DNA from: Phaseolus vulgaris
Lineage: Eukaryota > Streptophyta > Magnoliopsida > Fabales > Fabaceae
Direction of reading: 5' to 3'
NCBI RefSeq assembly: GCF_000499845.2
Contig: NC_023754.2
Location: forward strand, 14,769,516-14,833,515
Length of the DNA: 64,000 bases
The position numbers and the translations under genes were made by a program. Position 1 is the stretch's first letter; the number at the start of each line of letters is the position of its first letter. A model generated the notes under the pieces. The model saw only the letters and a program-made list of their open reading frames with translations. It was not told where the DNA came from and made no database searches. Positions 34,261 through 47,400 of the stretch are shown here, one piece after another.

Positions 34261-37200
34261 GTATATTGTTAAGTTCTAAACCCTAGCCTAAGGCAGCTAC
34301 CATATGAATTGGGAAACATATAAGGATTTCAAGACTCACTATATAAAAGGTTTAATCATATAATGTCATTTATTTTACATAAATTTCTCCATAAAGTTTA
34401 ACACTTCGAAAATTAGTTTTACATATTAAATATATTTCAAAAATGTAGAATGATTTCTAAAATGATTTTAAGGAGGAAGCATAGGACTTTAGTGGTATCT
34501 CTCACTATTATAGAGGAAAAAAAATTTTTTTTTTTGCAAGTTGTTTTCTCTCTTACAAGAAAATGAAGCATTTATACAATTTTGAATAAGATATAATTTA
34601 ATTATGTTTAGATTTGTATTTGATTTTTAATTGTAACATTTAGTGAAAATGACAAGCACACAATCTGGTCTTGTAAAATGCGAGAGGATATCCTCACTAC
34701 TTAAGTAGTTTTTGTTCCTTTCAAGATGTCCTCCTCGCACGATGTTGATAGTTTCTTTTGGTACGAGATGTGGGCGTGTATCTGCAAAATATACTTTGAC
34801 GTTAAGTTTATTCTTTTGAATAGTTGAAAGAGATAAATGCTATTAAAAATGTACCTCTACCTTATCTTTGTTAACTTATTTATAGAGAAATGTACCTCTA
34901 CCTTATCTTTGTCAACTTAATTATAGAGTTATGTTGGGCATCCGTGCAAATAAGTTTAGATTAATATAGATAGGGTGGTTAACCTTCTATTAGTCTGACA
35001 CCAAGTACATTCTAATTAGAGATTAATTTCGTTCTTAAGCAATTGTTAGATCAGGTTCCCGATATGTTTTTGACAATATTTATGAGATTATGTAATCTTT
35101 TTTACTTTTTATAGTGAAGATGATCTCGATCGTGTATAGTACATCGTCATAAATCAAACTCGTTAAAGAGGTCATAAACATATGACTATTATAAAAACAC
35201 ATTCTATTATCTAATTCATTTCTTTAACAATATCATCAACTCATAGAAATAATATCAAATTAATATATAATAGGGAACTTAATAGAATTTTTTGGACAAC
35301 TTGAATTAAGTATGTCTAACCTGAGATTGACACTTGACTCAATCTAAGCACCTCGAATGTACAAACCTAGGCTTTGTAGGTTAGGATAAGTTTAAGGTAT
35401 TCAAATTTAGACGTATGCATGTGTTCCAAATCTGCAATAAACTATCTCTCTGTTTCTGATCACCTAATGTCTTAATTCGTGTGATTTAGACACCTAATGA
35501 AATCAAGATACGTACATACATATACTTAATACATACATTCAAGCAATGGTTCACATATTATCCCAAGTTTATGATCTTTATTGAATTCATATCATATATG
35601 TATATTATTTATAATCATTCCAATAATAATCCAAATTAATGCAATATCATAAATTAATCATAACATCACATTATTACAATGAATACTTGAACCAAATAAT
35701 GACTTATACTTTAAAAATGTCACTTAAGCGAAGGTAGGTTGCTTAAGTGACTTATAATAGGACATAATGAAAATATTATTGGAGTCTCCTTCCTCAAGTT
35801 TTGTGGTATCACTTAAAGCGAGAGTTTGTATCAATTGAGTATCTTACCAACACTTAAGCAATAAACCCAATTAAAAAAACTTGCTCTTTAGCTCCTCCTT
35901 GCTTAAGTTTCCATAGGTCACTTGAGAGATAGACCTCATTGCTGGAGCGATTAGTTGTTGCTTGAGCGATATAGGGTAGTCACTTCCCCTTTCTTGCTTA
36001 AAATTTGGCTTTTAGCTTGAGCAGTTAGAGTTATCACTGAAGCGTTATACTGGTTACTCAAGCGATGATACTCTACATTAGATTAAAGCCTTTGTTTGAG
36101 CGGTTGATGCTCTAGCAACAAAGCCACATATGTAGAAAACATAAATTTCTACACAAAGCCAAAACTAATTCAAAACCATTTATAACCAATATAACCATCC
36201 TTACAAGTTTAAAACACAATTTTAGACCCAACAAAGGTAAAGTTTACTCAAAATAACTAACAATACTCCTTTTTGACCATTCCATGCAATTATGTAATTC
36301 AAAATCAGTATAAATTTTTAAACACAATCAAGAATCAAAATCATACATAACCTAGAAAATAAATTACAATTTAAGATTGTTTCCCTCACGTGAAAGATAC
36401 TTGCACTCTAAGTAATATCTAAAAAACTCATTTTCTAAAATCCTAGAGACCTAGAGCAATTTAACCACACAATATAAAATTTCATTTATAGATTAAACTA
36501 GTTTTAGAGAATTAATTTTCTAAACCAATAATGAGTTAAAAAAAAGGAATTGAGCGAATTCCATACCAAAATGGTACATACTTCAAAATTAAATATGATC
36601 AAGCATAATTGATGTTGAACACGCTAGCTACTACACAATGGGATTTGTTTTTGAATGAAATGAAGTTAAAAATTGAGAGGGAATGATGGTGAGGATTGAG
36701 AGAGAACTTTATAAGAAGAAAATAATTCATAAGAATAATAAGAAAAGAAAGAAGAATAATAAAAAACAAAAAACATGAGGAATATGAACTTTAAATCCCA
36801 AATCTTACATTATCTCCAACTCAAAAAAAACTAATCCTAAAAAATTCTCTTACGAGGGAAAAGATAATGATTATTCATGCATCCTTTCTTCCATCTCCTA
36901 GGCAGAATACTTGAAATGTCAATTTGAGGGTAATTTGCATTTAACATCTGCATTTGACATGATACTTGGAAAGAGAAAAATAAACTTTCAAATTTAGCTA
37001 TCTAATTTTTTGGATTTCAGAATTTGAAATGGAAATGTACTTTTGGAACATAGTTCAAAAGAAAAAAGATTAACTTTTATTTAACTAAAAATAGAAAAAT
37101 TAATTTCAAATTGTGAAACTTAATTGCAAAATTCTGAAACTCAAAAAATTAATCTTAAGTTCGAAATATATTTTCATATACACTATACTATAAAATTAAT

Positions 37201-37679
37201 TACAAATTGTATAATTTAAAATATAAATTACAACCATTAACTACATATTATATAATTTAAAATATAATTTTAGATTATATAATCTAAAAATTAAATGATT
37301 GAAAATATTTTTGGAGTTAATAATTAATTTTTACAGTTTGAAACTGCAATGCATAATACATCATTTAATTTTTTAACTTTTATATTGTATAATTTGTAAT
37401 TTTTTTAATCCAAAATATTTTTCATGATATGAAAGGATAACTTTTATATTTCTGAGAGTGCATGGAGGTGTATGAAAAAAGTTGATGTTATAATACTATT
37501 ATGAAAAAAAAACGATACTAACTTACATTAAGAAAAACTGTTTTTTTATCATCAATTTAATTGTTTTGGGTTGAATTAACTTAGAAATCAATACCACCTT
37601 TTATACACTAAATCTGGTTTATATAATTGAATAGAAAGCTACCTCATTCATACCATCAATCAAGCTGGCGAAACTATAT
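34261..37679. other. Gene-free repeat-like stretch
   Basis: No gene is recognised. At 35700-36110 the words CTTAAGCGA, CTTGAGCGAT and ACTCAAGCGAT recur many times in variant form on both strands, suggesting decayed repeat DNA. The rest is AT-rich. Confidence 0.5.
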
Positions 37680-37905
37680 TATATTTAATTTTTATTATTA
37701 TTAAATTATAACTTTATTATATTTCCTTAATATTTATATAATGTTGAATTTTTTTTATATATTATTATATTAATATTGTGTTAAGAAAATATGAATTTGG
37801 ATTTAAACAATTCAATTTTCTTTTATAAAATTATGGATTAAAATCCAATTGGATTTGAAATGGATTTGGATTGAATTTTTCAAAATCCAATGACCACTCT
37901 TAGAG
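37680..37905. repeat. Second copy of the GGATTTGGATT-type repeat
   Basis: This segment aligns with the right part of the 860-bp insertion at 9281-10140: shared TTAATATTTATATAAT, ATATTATTATATTAATATT and the ending AATCCAATGACCACTCTT against AATCCATGACCACCCTT. It is a partial copy of the same family. Confidence 0.65.
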
Positions 37906-38059
37906 ATAGGGTAAATCCATATCTTACATAACCTATCATTATAAGAATAAGATAAGATACTATGAACTTTGAAGTTAAACTTATTGATTTGATCGTCTTT
38001 CCTACACCAATGAAGTATGTAACTCTGAAGATACCATGATCATTAGCAGCAAAGAATTC

Positions 38060-40745
38060 CAAATGTCTTCTCCTCTTATCTACATATGATTTTGGTCTAT
38101 TCAGGGAAGTCTTTAGTTTATCCTAAATCATTTTGACCTTCTTTGTACTTTGATGCAATAACTTAAGTCCAATTAACTAATTCTCTTCATCTTGAATCAA
38201 CATATAGATGTCCCACACTTCCCACCATACAATGCTTCATAAGGAATCATACCAATGTTTGTTTGATAACTGTTGTTATAGGTTAAGTCCAGTAGTGACA
38301 GAATCTCATCCTAATTGCCCAATTGATACAACACTCAAGTCCTTAACAAATTTTATGATGATTAATTTTATTTTTTTTTAATTTTTCATCAGTTTGTAGA
38401 TGGTAAGCTAAACTAAGTTAAATTTTAGTCTTCAAAGCTTCCTGAAGCGTCTACCAAAATTTAGAAGTGAAGCGATGATCTTTATTTGATATTATACTAG
38501 AGGGTACGACGTGCAATATGACAATCTCATTTATATATATTAGGATGAGTATTAGTTTATGCTAGAAGGTAACCCGTAAAATTTCACATAAATTACACAA
38601 TGTTTTTTCACTTTACATGATCGATAGGTAGGGATGACAAATAATTTTTTCCTCACAGGTATTGTCTGAACTTGTTCCAATTTTAACGGAGAATCTTCGC
38701 AGTGACTAGGTATGGATAATACTCGATTTTTTAAATTGGGTATGGAGAGAGAGATTGTACATATTTGTTTTGTCCTTATCCCATACTCGTCCTTATATTC
38801 ATCATCCCCTTATACATGTCCTTGTTTTAAATGACTAAAACACTTAGTTTATTAGGTAACCTACAAAACTTATCTTCATTGTTCTTTCTTGTCCTTAGAA
38901 TTGTTTCATTTAGAAAATCCTCGTTTCTTTCTTATGCCACACAATTTTTCATTCTCTCTCAATTGTTGTTCAATTTGTTCAACATTCACAAAGTTCACTT
39001 AGATCCTTAAGGTACTTTCCCTTTTATCACAATATTGATTACACATTTTTTTTCTAAGGTTTTTCGTTTAAATGATGTATTGCATTTCAAGAAACACAAA
39101 CCTCAATTTCATTAAATCAAATAATTTTTTAGGACACACATTTAATTAATATTATTCTTTTTTAATATCTTTATTTATTTTTTATTTTTTTCATATGAAA
39201 ATACTTGACTCCCAATTTCAAGTATTCAATCACATAAACCCTTATAATGTGTGCCCTTTTGACATTAAATCATTGATAATATCATGTATTTTTTTATGTA
39301 AATTTTATTTTTTTGTTAAAAATATTATTTAACTAATATTTAAAACAATAAAGGATGGGTATGAGTATACCCATTAGTTGATGGGGATGAGAATGAGACA
39401 AAAATTTAATAGAGATGAGAATGTGGATGAATTTTTACTTCAATAACAAGGATATATGAATGATCAAACATGCACCTGTCCCGTCGCATTGTCATTCCTA
39501 CATAACAAAATCTATATATTTCACTTCCTCGGAGGGGTGTCCAACTAATGCGTCATGCTTCCATGTCACTAATGTTCAACATTAGACTTCTACATACTTG
39601 GATACATCTCTCTTCATGTTAGACAATCAATAAAGCACCTTAGGATTCTGATACATCTTGGTCATACTAGAATGTAAATTAAGTATGCTCTTATGACCTG
39701 TGATAAAATCATCTATTTCAATTCACTATTATTTGGCACGCATATTCTGCTTCCAAATCTCAAAATATCATTTGATCCTAAAGAGAATTCCTTAACTTGA
39801 TAATTACCTAACAAATCCAAGATACATTTTAAGCTAGGATCCATCAACCATTTCTCCCTTAACTATAACAAACATGTTACAAATAATGTGGTCAAAAGAT
39901 ACTGAAATCTCCAAATTCATATTGTTGAAGTCTTTAATGAAGTCTAACTCTTTGACCATCAAGGTAAAGATCTAAGTCTTCCTTTTTTCTTAATGCATTT
40001 ACAACAACATTTGATTTTTATAGATGTTACATCAAGTGGAAATCACAATCTTTTAGGAACTTCATCCACATTCTTTGCCTCGTGTGAAACTCTTTTTGAT
40101 CAAATAAATATCTCATACTTTTATCATCACTAAACACACCAAAATGGGTGTCATAAAGGTAATGTCTCCATATCTTCAATGTAAAGACAATTGTTGTCAA
40201 CTTTAAGTCATGAGTTGGAAAATTTCTTTCATGTACTGCTTCCTCGTTTTGTATTAAAGCACACCATAGTCTCTCATAGGAAGCATCACAAAAGACTTCA
40301 AAAGATTAACTTGGATTTGGGATTGTCAACATAGGTGAACTAATCAATCCCTCTTTGATTCAACAAATATTTTCTCACCTTGTTTAATCCATACAAAAAG
40401 AAAATTTTGTGCGAGTCAATTGTGTTAGAGGGGCTACTATTTTAGAGAAACTCTCATTAACATGTTAGTAACAATCTTAGGATGTTTCCATTGAAACACA
40501 ACCTTCACTTTAGAAGGATCTATAACAATCCCTTGAATTGAGATGACATGTCCTAAAAATTGTATCTTGAAATCCAAAATTCATATTTTGATAAATTTAC
40601 ATACAACTACTTTTCTCTTACAACATTTAAAATATTAAGAAGATACTCCATGTAAATACCAAAGTGTACGAAGATATTATTTATAAATACCACAATAAAT
40701 TTATCCATGAAATGTTATAATATATAATTCATATGTTCCATGAAG
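38060..40745 (-). pseudogene. Degenerate Ty3/gypsy pol
   Basis: On the minus strand from right to left: reverse transcriptase block (DKFIVVFINNIFVHF near 40700, then LGHVIS...IVIDPSKVKVV near 40540), RNase H (FEVFCDASYERLWCAL, RHYLYDTHFGVFSDDKS and YLFDQKEFHTRQRMW at 40050-40310), and integrase C-terminal side (MIPYEALYGGKCGTS near 38250). The order RT, RNase H, integrase identifies Ty3/gypsy. Stops and the YIDD-region change (INN) make it inactive. It is interrupted by the element at 38628-39501. No LTRs were found. Confidence 0.85.
38628..39501. mobile_element. hAT-like element inserted in the gypsy remnant
   Basis: The left end GTAGGGATGACAA and the inverse of the right end GTAGGAATGACAA form a terminal inverted repeat with one mismatch over 13 bases. 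The interior contains GGGGATGAGAATGAG-like words common near hAT termini. No transposase frame and no matching 8-bp flanks were found, so the insertion is old or the ends have shifted. Confidence 0.6.
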
Positions 40746-40954
40746 ATAATTTTGACATTAATTACATCGAATGAGATAACAAAAATTTATTACCATACCA
40801 AGATATGAAAATGACATATTATACATTTTCAACTTTAACAAGAATATAATGATAACCTAATTATAAATTTATTTTAGAAAATATAATTGTTATATTTAGC
40901 TATATATTTGTTCTTAATTATCAACTTGTTTAACTACATCTAGTGAAATTTTTT

Positions 40955-42520
40955 TCAAATAGTAGTATTTCCACTTTTATTTCTCCATCCAGCTCCTTAT
41001 TATTTTTATTTCTTTATCTAATACCGTTTTAGACTTTTTTTTTCTTCAGATAACAATATTCCCACTTTTAAATATTTATAAAATTGTAGTGAATTTAAAT
41101 ATTTATTAAATTGAAATAAATGAAAATTTAAAATTTAAAAATTTATGAAGAAATATCAATACAAAAATGAAATAAAATATTTTATAGAAAATGTAAAATC
41201 CTAAACTCTAAATCCTAAACCCTAAACCCTAAATATTTTGTAGGGTTTAGAGTTTTACATTTCCTATAAAATATTTTATTTCATTCTCTTATTTGATACT
41301 TCTTCATAAATTTTATATATTTAATTTTTAAATTTTAAATTTCAATTTTTTTTCTATTTCAATTTTATAAATATTTAAATTTATTATAACTTTTTAAATA
41401 TTTAAAAGTGAAAATAGTACTGTACCGAAGTCAACATGTGGTAGGACCTACCGGGGCCTCCAAGAGGAAAAGTCAATATGTTGACCGCTTTGGGCGTCGC
41501 CCACCTTGAAGGCGTAACCCATTGTCCTAAGAGCGTGCTTTGGCTCAGATGGTGCCACCCTCCGATACCCACGGGTAGGGAAGACCGTGGAGGGGGCGGC
41601 ACAGTGAGAGGCCACGGTACGGGCATGGAGGCCTCGGGCCTCGTTACCTCAAAACACTAATAAAGAGAAGAGAAAGGTGGCTTCAAGGCCATATTCCTAA
41701 TACCAGCAGGGAGTGACCTGACTCGTGAAGTACCCATGCATGAGGTGTAGGACGTGATGATCCACGCCACCTTTGGAGAATCCCTGGGACAGATACGACC
41801 CGGGAAAGGGCCACGTCCCAGAGGGAATCTACGTGCATGGTGCGAGAGGAAGGCTGAGATACTCCCAGGGCGAGTGACTAGAGGCTGGGGCGCATGAGTT
41901 GGCACCCAGGTAGTCATCCCCTGCGCTGGATGCACTTCGAGGAGGGAAGACTTACACGCTGAGATTTCCCTAAGTTGGGTTACAACCTCGTAAGGCCTTT
42001 CACGTGGAATTGCGCTTAAAGTCATAAGTGACACGTGACAGTAGCACTAAAACCCAAGGTATATAAGCTTTTCTGAAAGCTTAGTGAGGTACGTTCTGAC
42101 ACTTTTACACACGTTTGAATCATTTGCCAGCTTACACATTGTAAGCACAAGTGATTCGAGCACCAGAGAGAGGAGTTAGTTAGAAAACAGTTACGCACCT
42201 TCAGAACACCTGAGTCACAGTGTTCCGATACGGAGGTGCACGGTGTTTACTGCCTTACTGACTTGAGCGTCGGAGTGCAAACGGCCGCGATGGCGCCCTT
42301 TGTTCTCTCTGTTTCAAGTACTCATGACGGCGAATGGTGGTGATCTGGAACAAAGACAAATGAGTCCTTGATACGCGAGTCTTAGCAGCACACGAAGCAC
42401 GATTTGGTCAGCCGGCAGGAACAAGTACTATAAAAAAAAATTAAAAACAATACTAGATAAAAAAAATCAGATAAAAAAATAATAGAAATAGTATTAGTGG
42501 AGGAAAAAAAAGTCACATCC
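40955..42520. repeat. Foldback element with telomere-like apex, split by a solo LTR
   Basis: The left arm (about 40960-41213) and right arm (about 41240-41420, continuing at 42429-42520 after the LTR insertion) are imperfect reverse complements. An example is ATAAAATATTTTATAG...TGTAAAA against TTTTACATTTCCTATAAAAT. The apex at 41214-41250 carries about three CCCTAAA units on one side and TAGGGTTTAG on the other. The arms are AT-rich and no gene is present. Confidence 0.65.
41421..42423 (+). mobile_element. Solo LTR, 1003 bp
   Basis: It starts TGTACC and ends GGAACA, flanked by the 5-bp duplication AGTAC (41416-41420 and 42424-42428). It is far more GC-rich than the AT-rich foldback arms it interrupts. 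A TATATAAG box at about 42059 suggests plus-strand orientation, with roughly 640 bp of U3 before it. There is no second LTR and no internal domain, so it is a solo LTR. Confidence 0.85.
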
Positions 42521-42523
42521 ACT

Positions 42524-43343
42524 AAATATATAACTTTGATAAACCGTCCTTTTTTTCACTAATTACACTCGAACACTCAGTGAAATATTAAGTTCGATTA
42601 ATTGTTTCTTCTGTAAATTTTTTCCTTGTTTTTTCAACGCAACTAATTTAATCGGTGTTCGATAAAAAAAAATTTGACACAATACTTACTCCTAAAATCA
42701 AATATGTGATGAACTACATCTCCCTCTTATGTGGAAGTTTCCTGAATCTCATTAGAAAAAGCTTCATGAACTCTTGCACTACAAACATATTCTTTTTTGT
42801 TTATTATCAATAGCTTCGGCATGAGCTAAAAGTGCTCCCTCGTTAAATTTCAAATTTTATGATCTATATCTATAATATAATTTTTATCTCATAATTCATA
42901 AATATTAGTTAATTTAAAATATAGTTTAAAAAATATTTTTGAATTATTTAATTTATAAACTATTGTTAAAATAGTTTTGTGGAATTTATCTAAAATAATA
43001 ACTGAATTTTTTGGAAACAACAATGTTCCCTAATTTATCCAAAACACACAATTCAAAGATCATCTCTATGCATTAAAAAAAGGATTTTATTTATTTATTT
43101 ATTTAAGTAATGCACAAAGATATTGAATTGACTCCAGAAACAAAATAGGGTTGGAGGAAGAAGGTGCCCTTTAATGTTCTTCCCTCTTCACTCTTCTCTG
43201 TTCTGAAACCTAGGAGAAACCAAATAAGAAACAGCACCACCGCGTTGACTTTGTTGAACTGAGACAACAAATGACGAAATGAAACCACCCAACAACACAA
43301 CCACACATCTGAAACAAACAGAAAATTACCATTTTCCCATTCC
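42524..43343 (+). promoter_or_regulatory. Upstream region and 5' UTR of the ATP synthase gamma gene
   Basis: AT-rich DNA with a (TTTA)n run at about 43086-43104, then a C/A-rich leader from about 43230 to the ATG. No decisive TATA box. Confidence 0.4.
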
Positions 43344-44375
43344 ATGTTTTCCCTCTCAAAATCCAACTTCTCTCCGGTTCGCCCCACCCTCCCTCCAGTT
43401 CGCTGCGGCATCCGCGAGCTCCGCCAACGAATCCACACCGTCCAAACCACGCAAAAGATCACCGAAGCCATGAAACTCGTTGCCGCCGCTAGGGTCCGCC
43501 GCGCTCAGGAGGCCGTTGTCAACGGCCGCCCCTTCTCCTCAAACCTCGCAGCAATGCTGAACGACATCAAACAGCACCTCCAAAACGAAGACGTTTCCAC
43601 TCCTCTCACCGATGCCAGACCAGTTCAGACCGTCGCCCTCGTCGTCGTCACCGGCGACCGCGGTCTTTGCGGCGGTTTCAACAAACAGGTGTTAAAAAAG
43701 GCCGTCACCCGAATCGAGGAGCTGAAGAAACTCAATCTGGGGTGCGTTGTTATAAGCGTTGGCAAAAAGGGTCACTCGTTTTTCACTCACAACATCGAAA
43801 AGAAATACCCTTTTGTTAAAGTTGACAGCTGTATCGAAATTGGAGGTTTTCCCACCGCAAAGGAGGCTCAGGTCATTGCTGACGATGTTTTCTCATTGTT
43901 TGTTTGTGAGGAGGTGGATAAAGTTGAGCTTGTGTACACTAGGTTTGTTTCATTGATAAGGTTTGAACCTGTGGTTCAGACTTTGCTGCCTTTGGGGGAG
44001 GTTTATGATGTGAAAGATGATGTTTTTAGGTTGAGTTCTAAGGAGGGGAAGTTGGCTGTGGAGAGGGATGTTGTGAGGTTGAAGAAAGAGGGTGAGATGT
44101 TTTCCCCTCTTATGGAGTTTGAGCAGGATCCTGTTCTGATTCTTGATGCCATGTTGCCTCTTTATTTGAATAGTCAGATTTTGAGGGGGTTGCAGGAGTC
44201 TGTGGCTAGTGAGCTTGCTGCTAGGATGGGGGCCATGGCTGCTGCCACCGATAACGCTGTTGAATTGAGGAAGAGACTTTCGGTTGAATACAACCGGGAG
44301 CGGCAGGGGAAGATCACGGGGGAGTTGCTGGAGATTGTGGCTGGAGCCGAGGCTCTAACACCAATTGACTTATGA
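43344..44375 (+). CDS. ATP synthase gamma subunit, plastid type, intronless
   Basis: A single 343-codon frame. Residues 1 to about 22 are a short Ser/Pro-rich transit-like leader. The mature part opens GIRELRQRIHTVQTTQKITE and keeps AMKLVAAARVRRAQEAVVNG, VVVTGDRGLCGGFN, FPTAKEAQ, the FEQDP block and the C-terminal helix with GELLEIVAGAEAL. The gamma subunit is the rotor shaft of CF1 in the thylakoid F-type ATP synthase. Chloroplast gamma normally has a loop with two regulatory cysteines (EICD...CVDA type) after LLPL. Here LLPLGEVYDVKDDVFRL replaces it, about 11-12 residues shorter and without cysteine. The AGAEAL ending suggests the ATPC2-like branch, from memory. Whether it is expressed is unknown, but the frame is intact. 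Confidence 0.92.
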   Translation: MFSLSKSNFSPVRPTLPPVRCGIRELRQRIHTVQTTQKITEAMKLVAAARVRRAQEAVVNGRPFSSNLAAMLNDIKQHLQNEDVSTPLTDARPVQTVALVVVTGDRGLCGGFNKQVLKKAVTRIEELKKLNLGCVVISVGKKGHSFFTHNIEKKYPFVKVDSCIEIGGFPTAKEAQVIADDVFSLFVCEEVDKVELVYTRFVSLIRFEPVVQTLLPLGEVYDVKDDVFRLSSKEGKLAVERDVVRLKKEGEMFSPLMEFEQDPVLILDAMLPLYLNSQILRGLQESVASELAARMGAMAAATDNAVELRKRLSVEYNRERQGKITGELLEIVAGAEALTPIDL

Positions 44376-44495
44376 ATGTGACTTGATTTTTGTTTTCCTT
44401 TCATGGGGGATCATTTGTTGGAGACTGTGGCTGGAGCTGAGGTACTAACACTATTTGACTGATGAATGTGACATGGTTTTGGTTTCCCTTATCAT
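44315..44495 (+). repeat. Tandem duplication of the gene's 3' end
   Basis: The last 16 codons, stop and following bases (44315-44402) are repeated with about 90-base offset at 44402-44495: GGAGATTGTGGCTGGAGC at 44330 against GGAGACTGTGGCTGGAGC at 44420, both followed by ATGAATGTGAC after the stop. The second copy lies in the 3' UTR, with several substitutions. Confidence 0.85.
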
Positions 44496-47400
44496 TGTGT
44501 GGTGTTGAGCATGAACATGAATCCTTTTTCTAGATGGATTTGGATCAGCCTCAATTTGAGTAGTTGTATTTATCATTGTATAACAATCAGGGAGAAAAGA
44601 GAATTGGATGTATAGTAGAGATTCTTGGATAGAGATAAGTCTTGCAGTAGAGGCACCATATGAGAAGCATAAGATGTGCATTTTGGACCAGATTGAAAGC
44701 TTCCCTACAAGATTTCTCTCTATTTGAGATCTTGATCAGACATCTTCTCTCCTCCGTGATTGTCGAGTAATGACAAACTTAACAGCTTAGATCTCAGTTG
44801 GATGGAATCCAATTGGAGAGGACCCAAGCTCAAGTGTTATTGAATTTAGTTTCTAACTTTATGAAACTTAAGTCTTAAAATTTGTAAAATGTTGGAAAGT
44901 GTTATTCACTTTAGCCCTTGTGCCAATGAAAGTGGTAAAGAAAAAGAAGCAGCAGTGGGAATGACACTGGCGAACTGCAACATCCGTGAAACTAGGCATT
45001 GAAATGAGTTTTGTAAAGTTAGGATTAAAGTGAATGATGCTTTCAATTTGGAAGCTAAAGTGAGTTTTGACCCGTGTTCAAAAAAGTGCATTGCTTTCCT
45101 TTAACATCTTATCATTGTAGTTGCTTGCTTCTTGGTTTTGTAATTCAAGAGTTAAAACTTTGGTTTAAAGAAAACTCACTGGATCAAATCAAAGAAATCT
45201 CAAACTTCACTTGCTTCTGATTTGAATAAAACTTGAATGATCAGAGCAGAACTTTACCCCCTCAACATTTTATGTTTGTTGCCATGCTTAATCAAAAGAA
45301 ACTCAATATAAAGGTACTTTTCCTGTTTGAATTATTGATAGAATTAAAGTACGTATATGAAATTGATTCATGCATCAAAATGCTGCTGATAGGAAAAGCT
45401 AAATTTTTTCCATGAAGTAAAGTCTCGGCCCTATAATTGATGAATAGGAATATAGGGTACCTTGAGATGACAAGATCTTCACGCGTGCTTGAGTAATGTC
45501 TGAATGTCTATATCAACCTATACTTGACCCACATTCCTTGGTTTTGGTTGGTAACTTGGCACTGTGGATAGCTCTTCTACCACAATTTGACCTTGGAGGT
45601 ACACACCTTAGATTTGAGGGGTTATAGGCCACGTGCTGTGAAAGTAAAAACACATTCAAGCCTCAAAAAAATAAGAAAAATGAAAGTAATGTACTTCTTA
45701 ACACAATGAGGGAAATTGTAAATTTCTTGGGCTATTACTTAATTATTAAGTTTCATTCATGATCTTATGAAATCTAATGCACTCCAATGTTTAAGAATCA
45801 ATATGCTGTTCCTTTCAATGAATTTATTAATAAAAAATATTAAAAAGGATTTGGTTTTTCTATCTATCAGATCTGAATTATTAAGTATTGATGAGAAAAT
45901 CAATTGTTTATATTTCAAGACACGAATGATTTATTATATATAAGTATGCAATATTGATAAATAATTCCTTTTCATTAGGGGGCGAATCCGATTATGACAC
46001 AAATATATCTTCTATTGATATTGGAATTGAAATTATTTTGAATTTAAACTTAGTCTCATTGACATTTGTTTGAATGTGGTGTCATAGACCGAGTTTGATT
46101 ATCACATAAACAAATCATGTACGAATCAATGTAATAAAGGACAATAACCTAGTATCAATATGTGGAGATCTAAAAAATTAGCTTAAATAGTGGGATAATG
46201 TTTAATATTAAAAAAAGTTGAAAACAACACCAGATATAAAGGAAAACCAGATGAGGATTTAATATATAAGGAAGAAAGTATGATTTGAAAATAGAGATAA
46301 GAAGCTGAAAAACCCTATATTTCTGGCAGCAAACCTAATGCTTTAGCTAAGATGTCATTCTTCTTAGTTGGAACAAGTTTTTTATTTTATCTTTAAAAAT
46401 AAATAGCCCCTTTAGAAGATCATGATAAAAAGAATCATATTTGCATGACATTGAATTTGGTGGGCCAAATTAACTGGTAGTTATACTCGTGGGAAAGAAA
46501 CAGTAATGAATGAAAGTTCCAGTCTTTATTGAGTAGTACATGTTATTTACTCAATCAAAGTTCTTCCTGAGCAGGTCTTTTTTTTATCAAACCAAAGTTT
46601 ATTCACTGGTTGAAAAAATATTCTGACAAAATTTCAATTACAGTTTGACTATGAAACCAGTTTCAAAAATATTCTAGCAAAATTGTAGAACACAATGAAA
46701 TAAGTTAAAAAGAGTTTATAAAGAAAAGTTACAAGTTATCAGAACACCATATTAGCATTAGATGTTCCTACATGGATTATTCCAAGGACCACAACAAGAG
46801 GCATAATTTTACACTTGTTAGTTAACTTTCTTGTATCTTCAATGAGGACAACTGAGACACACAATCCAGATTTCGCAACCGATGAACATTGTTTAGCTGC
46901 ATTAGAATAATGCTGACTTTTCTTCATGTTTTCTAACCCACTCAGAATAATCCATGCAACATTAATGGTTGGAAAAAGAAAGGGTGAAAAACAATATTAA
47001 CACTGGCTGGTTCACTGCACATGGATTATAATACAATACATACCAGCCTCCGCCAAAATTGACTCACCTTAAACAAATCTATCTTTCTCATCATCCATTC
47101 AAAATTTCAAGTTTTGGCCTGATGTGGGAATGGTTTCATCAGTAACTACAGCCTCTATCTTGTCATATGCATGACTCACAATTTTCTTATCAACCTTTCA
47201 GGATAATGGCATTTTTTCTCTCACTTTTATTCTCCTTGGCAGATAATCATGTTTCAGACTCCATCAAACACTTGATGAAAAATTGAACATTGGATTAAAA
47301 TATTGTTGGACGACTTCCATGAGTAAAAAATGACAGTTTATAGTTTTTAAAAGTGTTCTTGGAGTCTCTTTACTAGAAATACAGAGAAAAAGCTCTTCTA

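Noticed and set aside
41205..41250. True interstitial telomere array
   Set aside because: Only about three CCCTAAA units, placed at the tip of an inverted repeat; too short to call a telomeric block.
41478..42034. Frames of 60-125 codons in GC-rich DNA
   Set aside because: Inside the 1003-bp solo LTR. High GC produces long chance frames; no motif.
43103..43471. 122-codon minus-strand frame
   Set aside because: Antisense to the start of the ATP synthase gamma gene and its leader.
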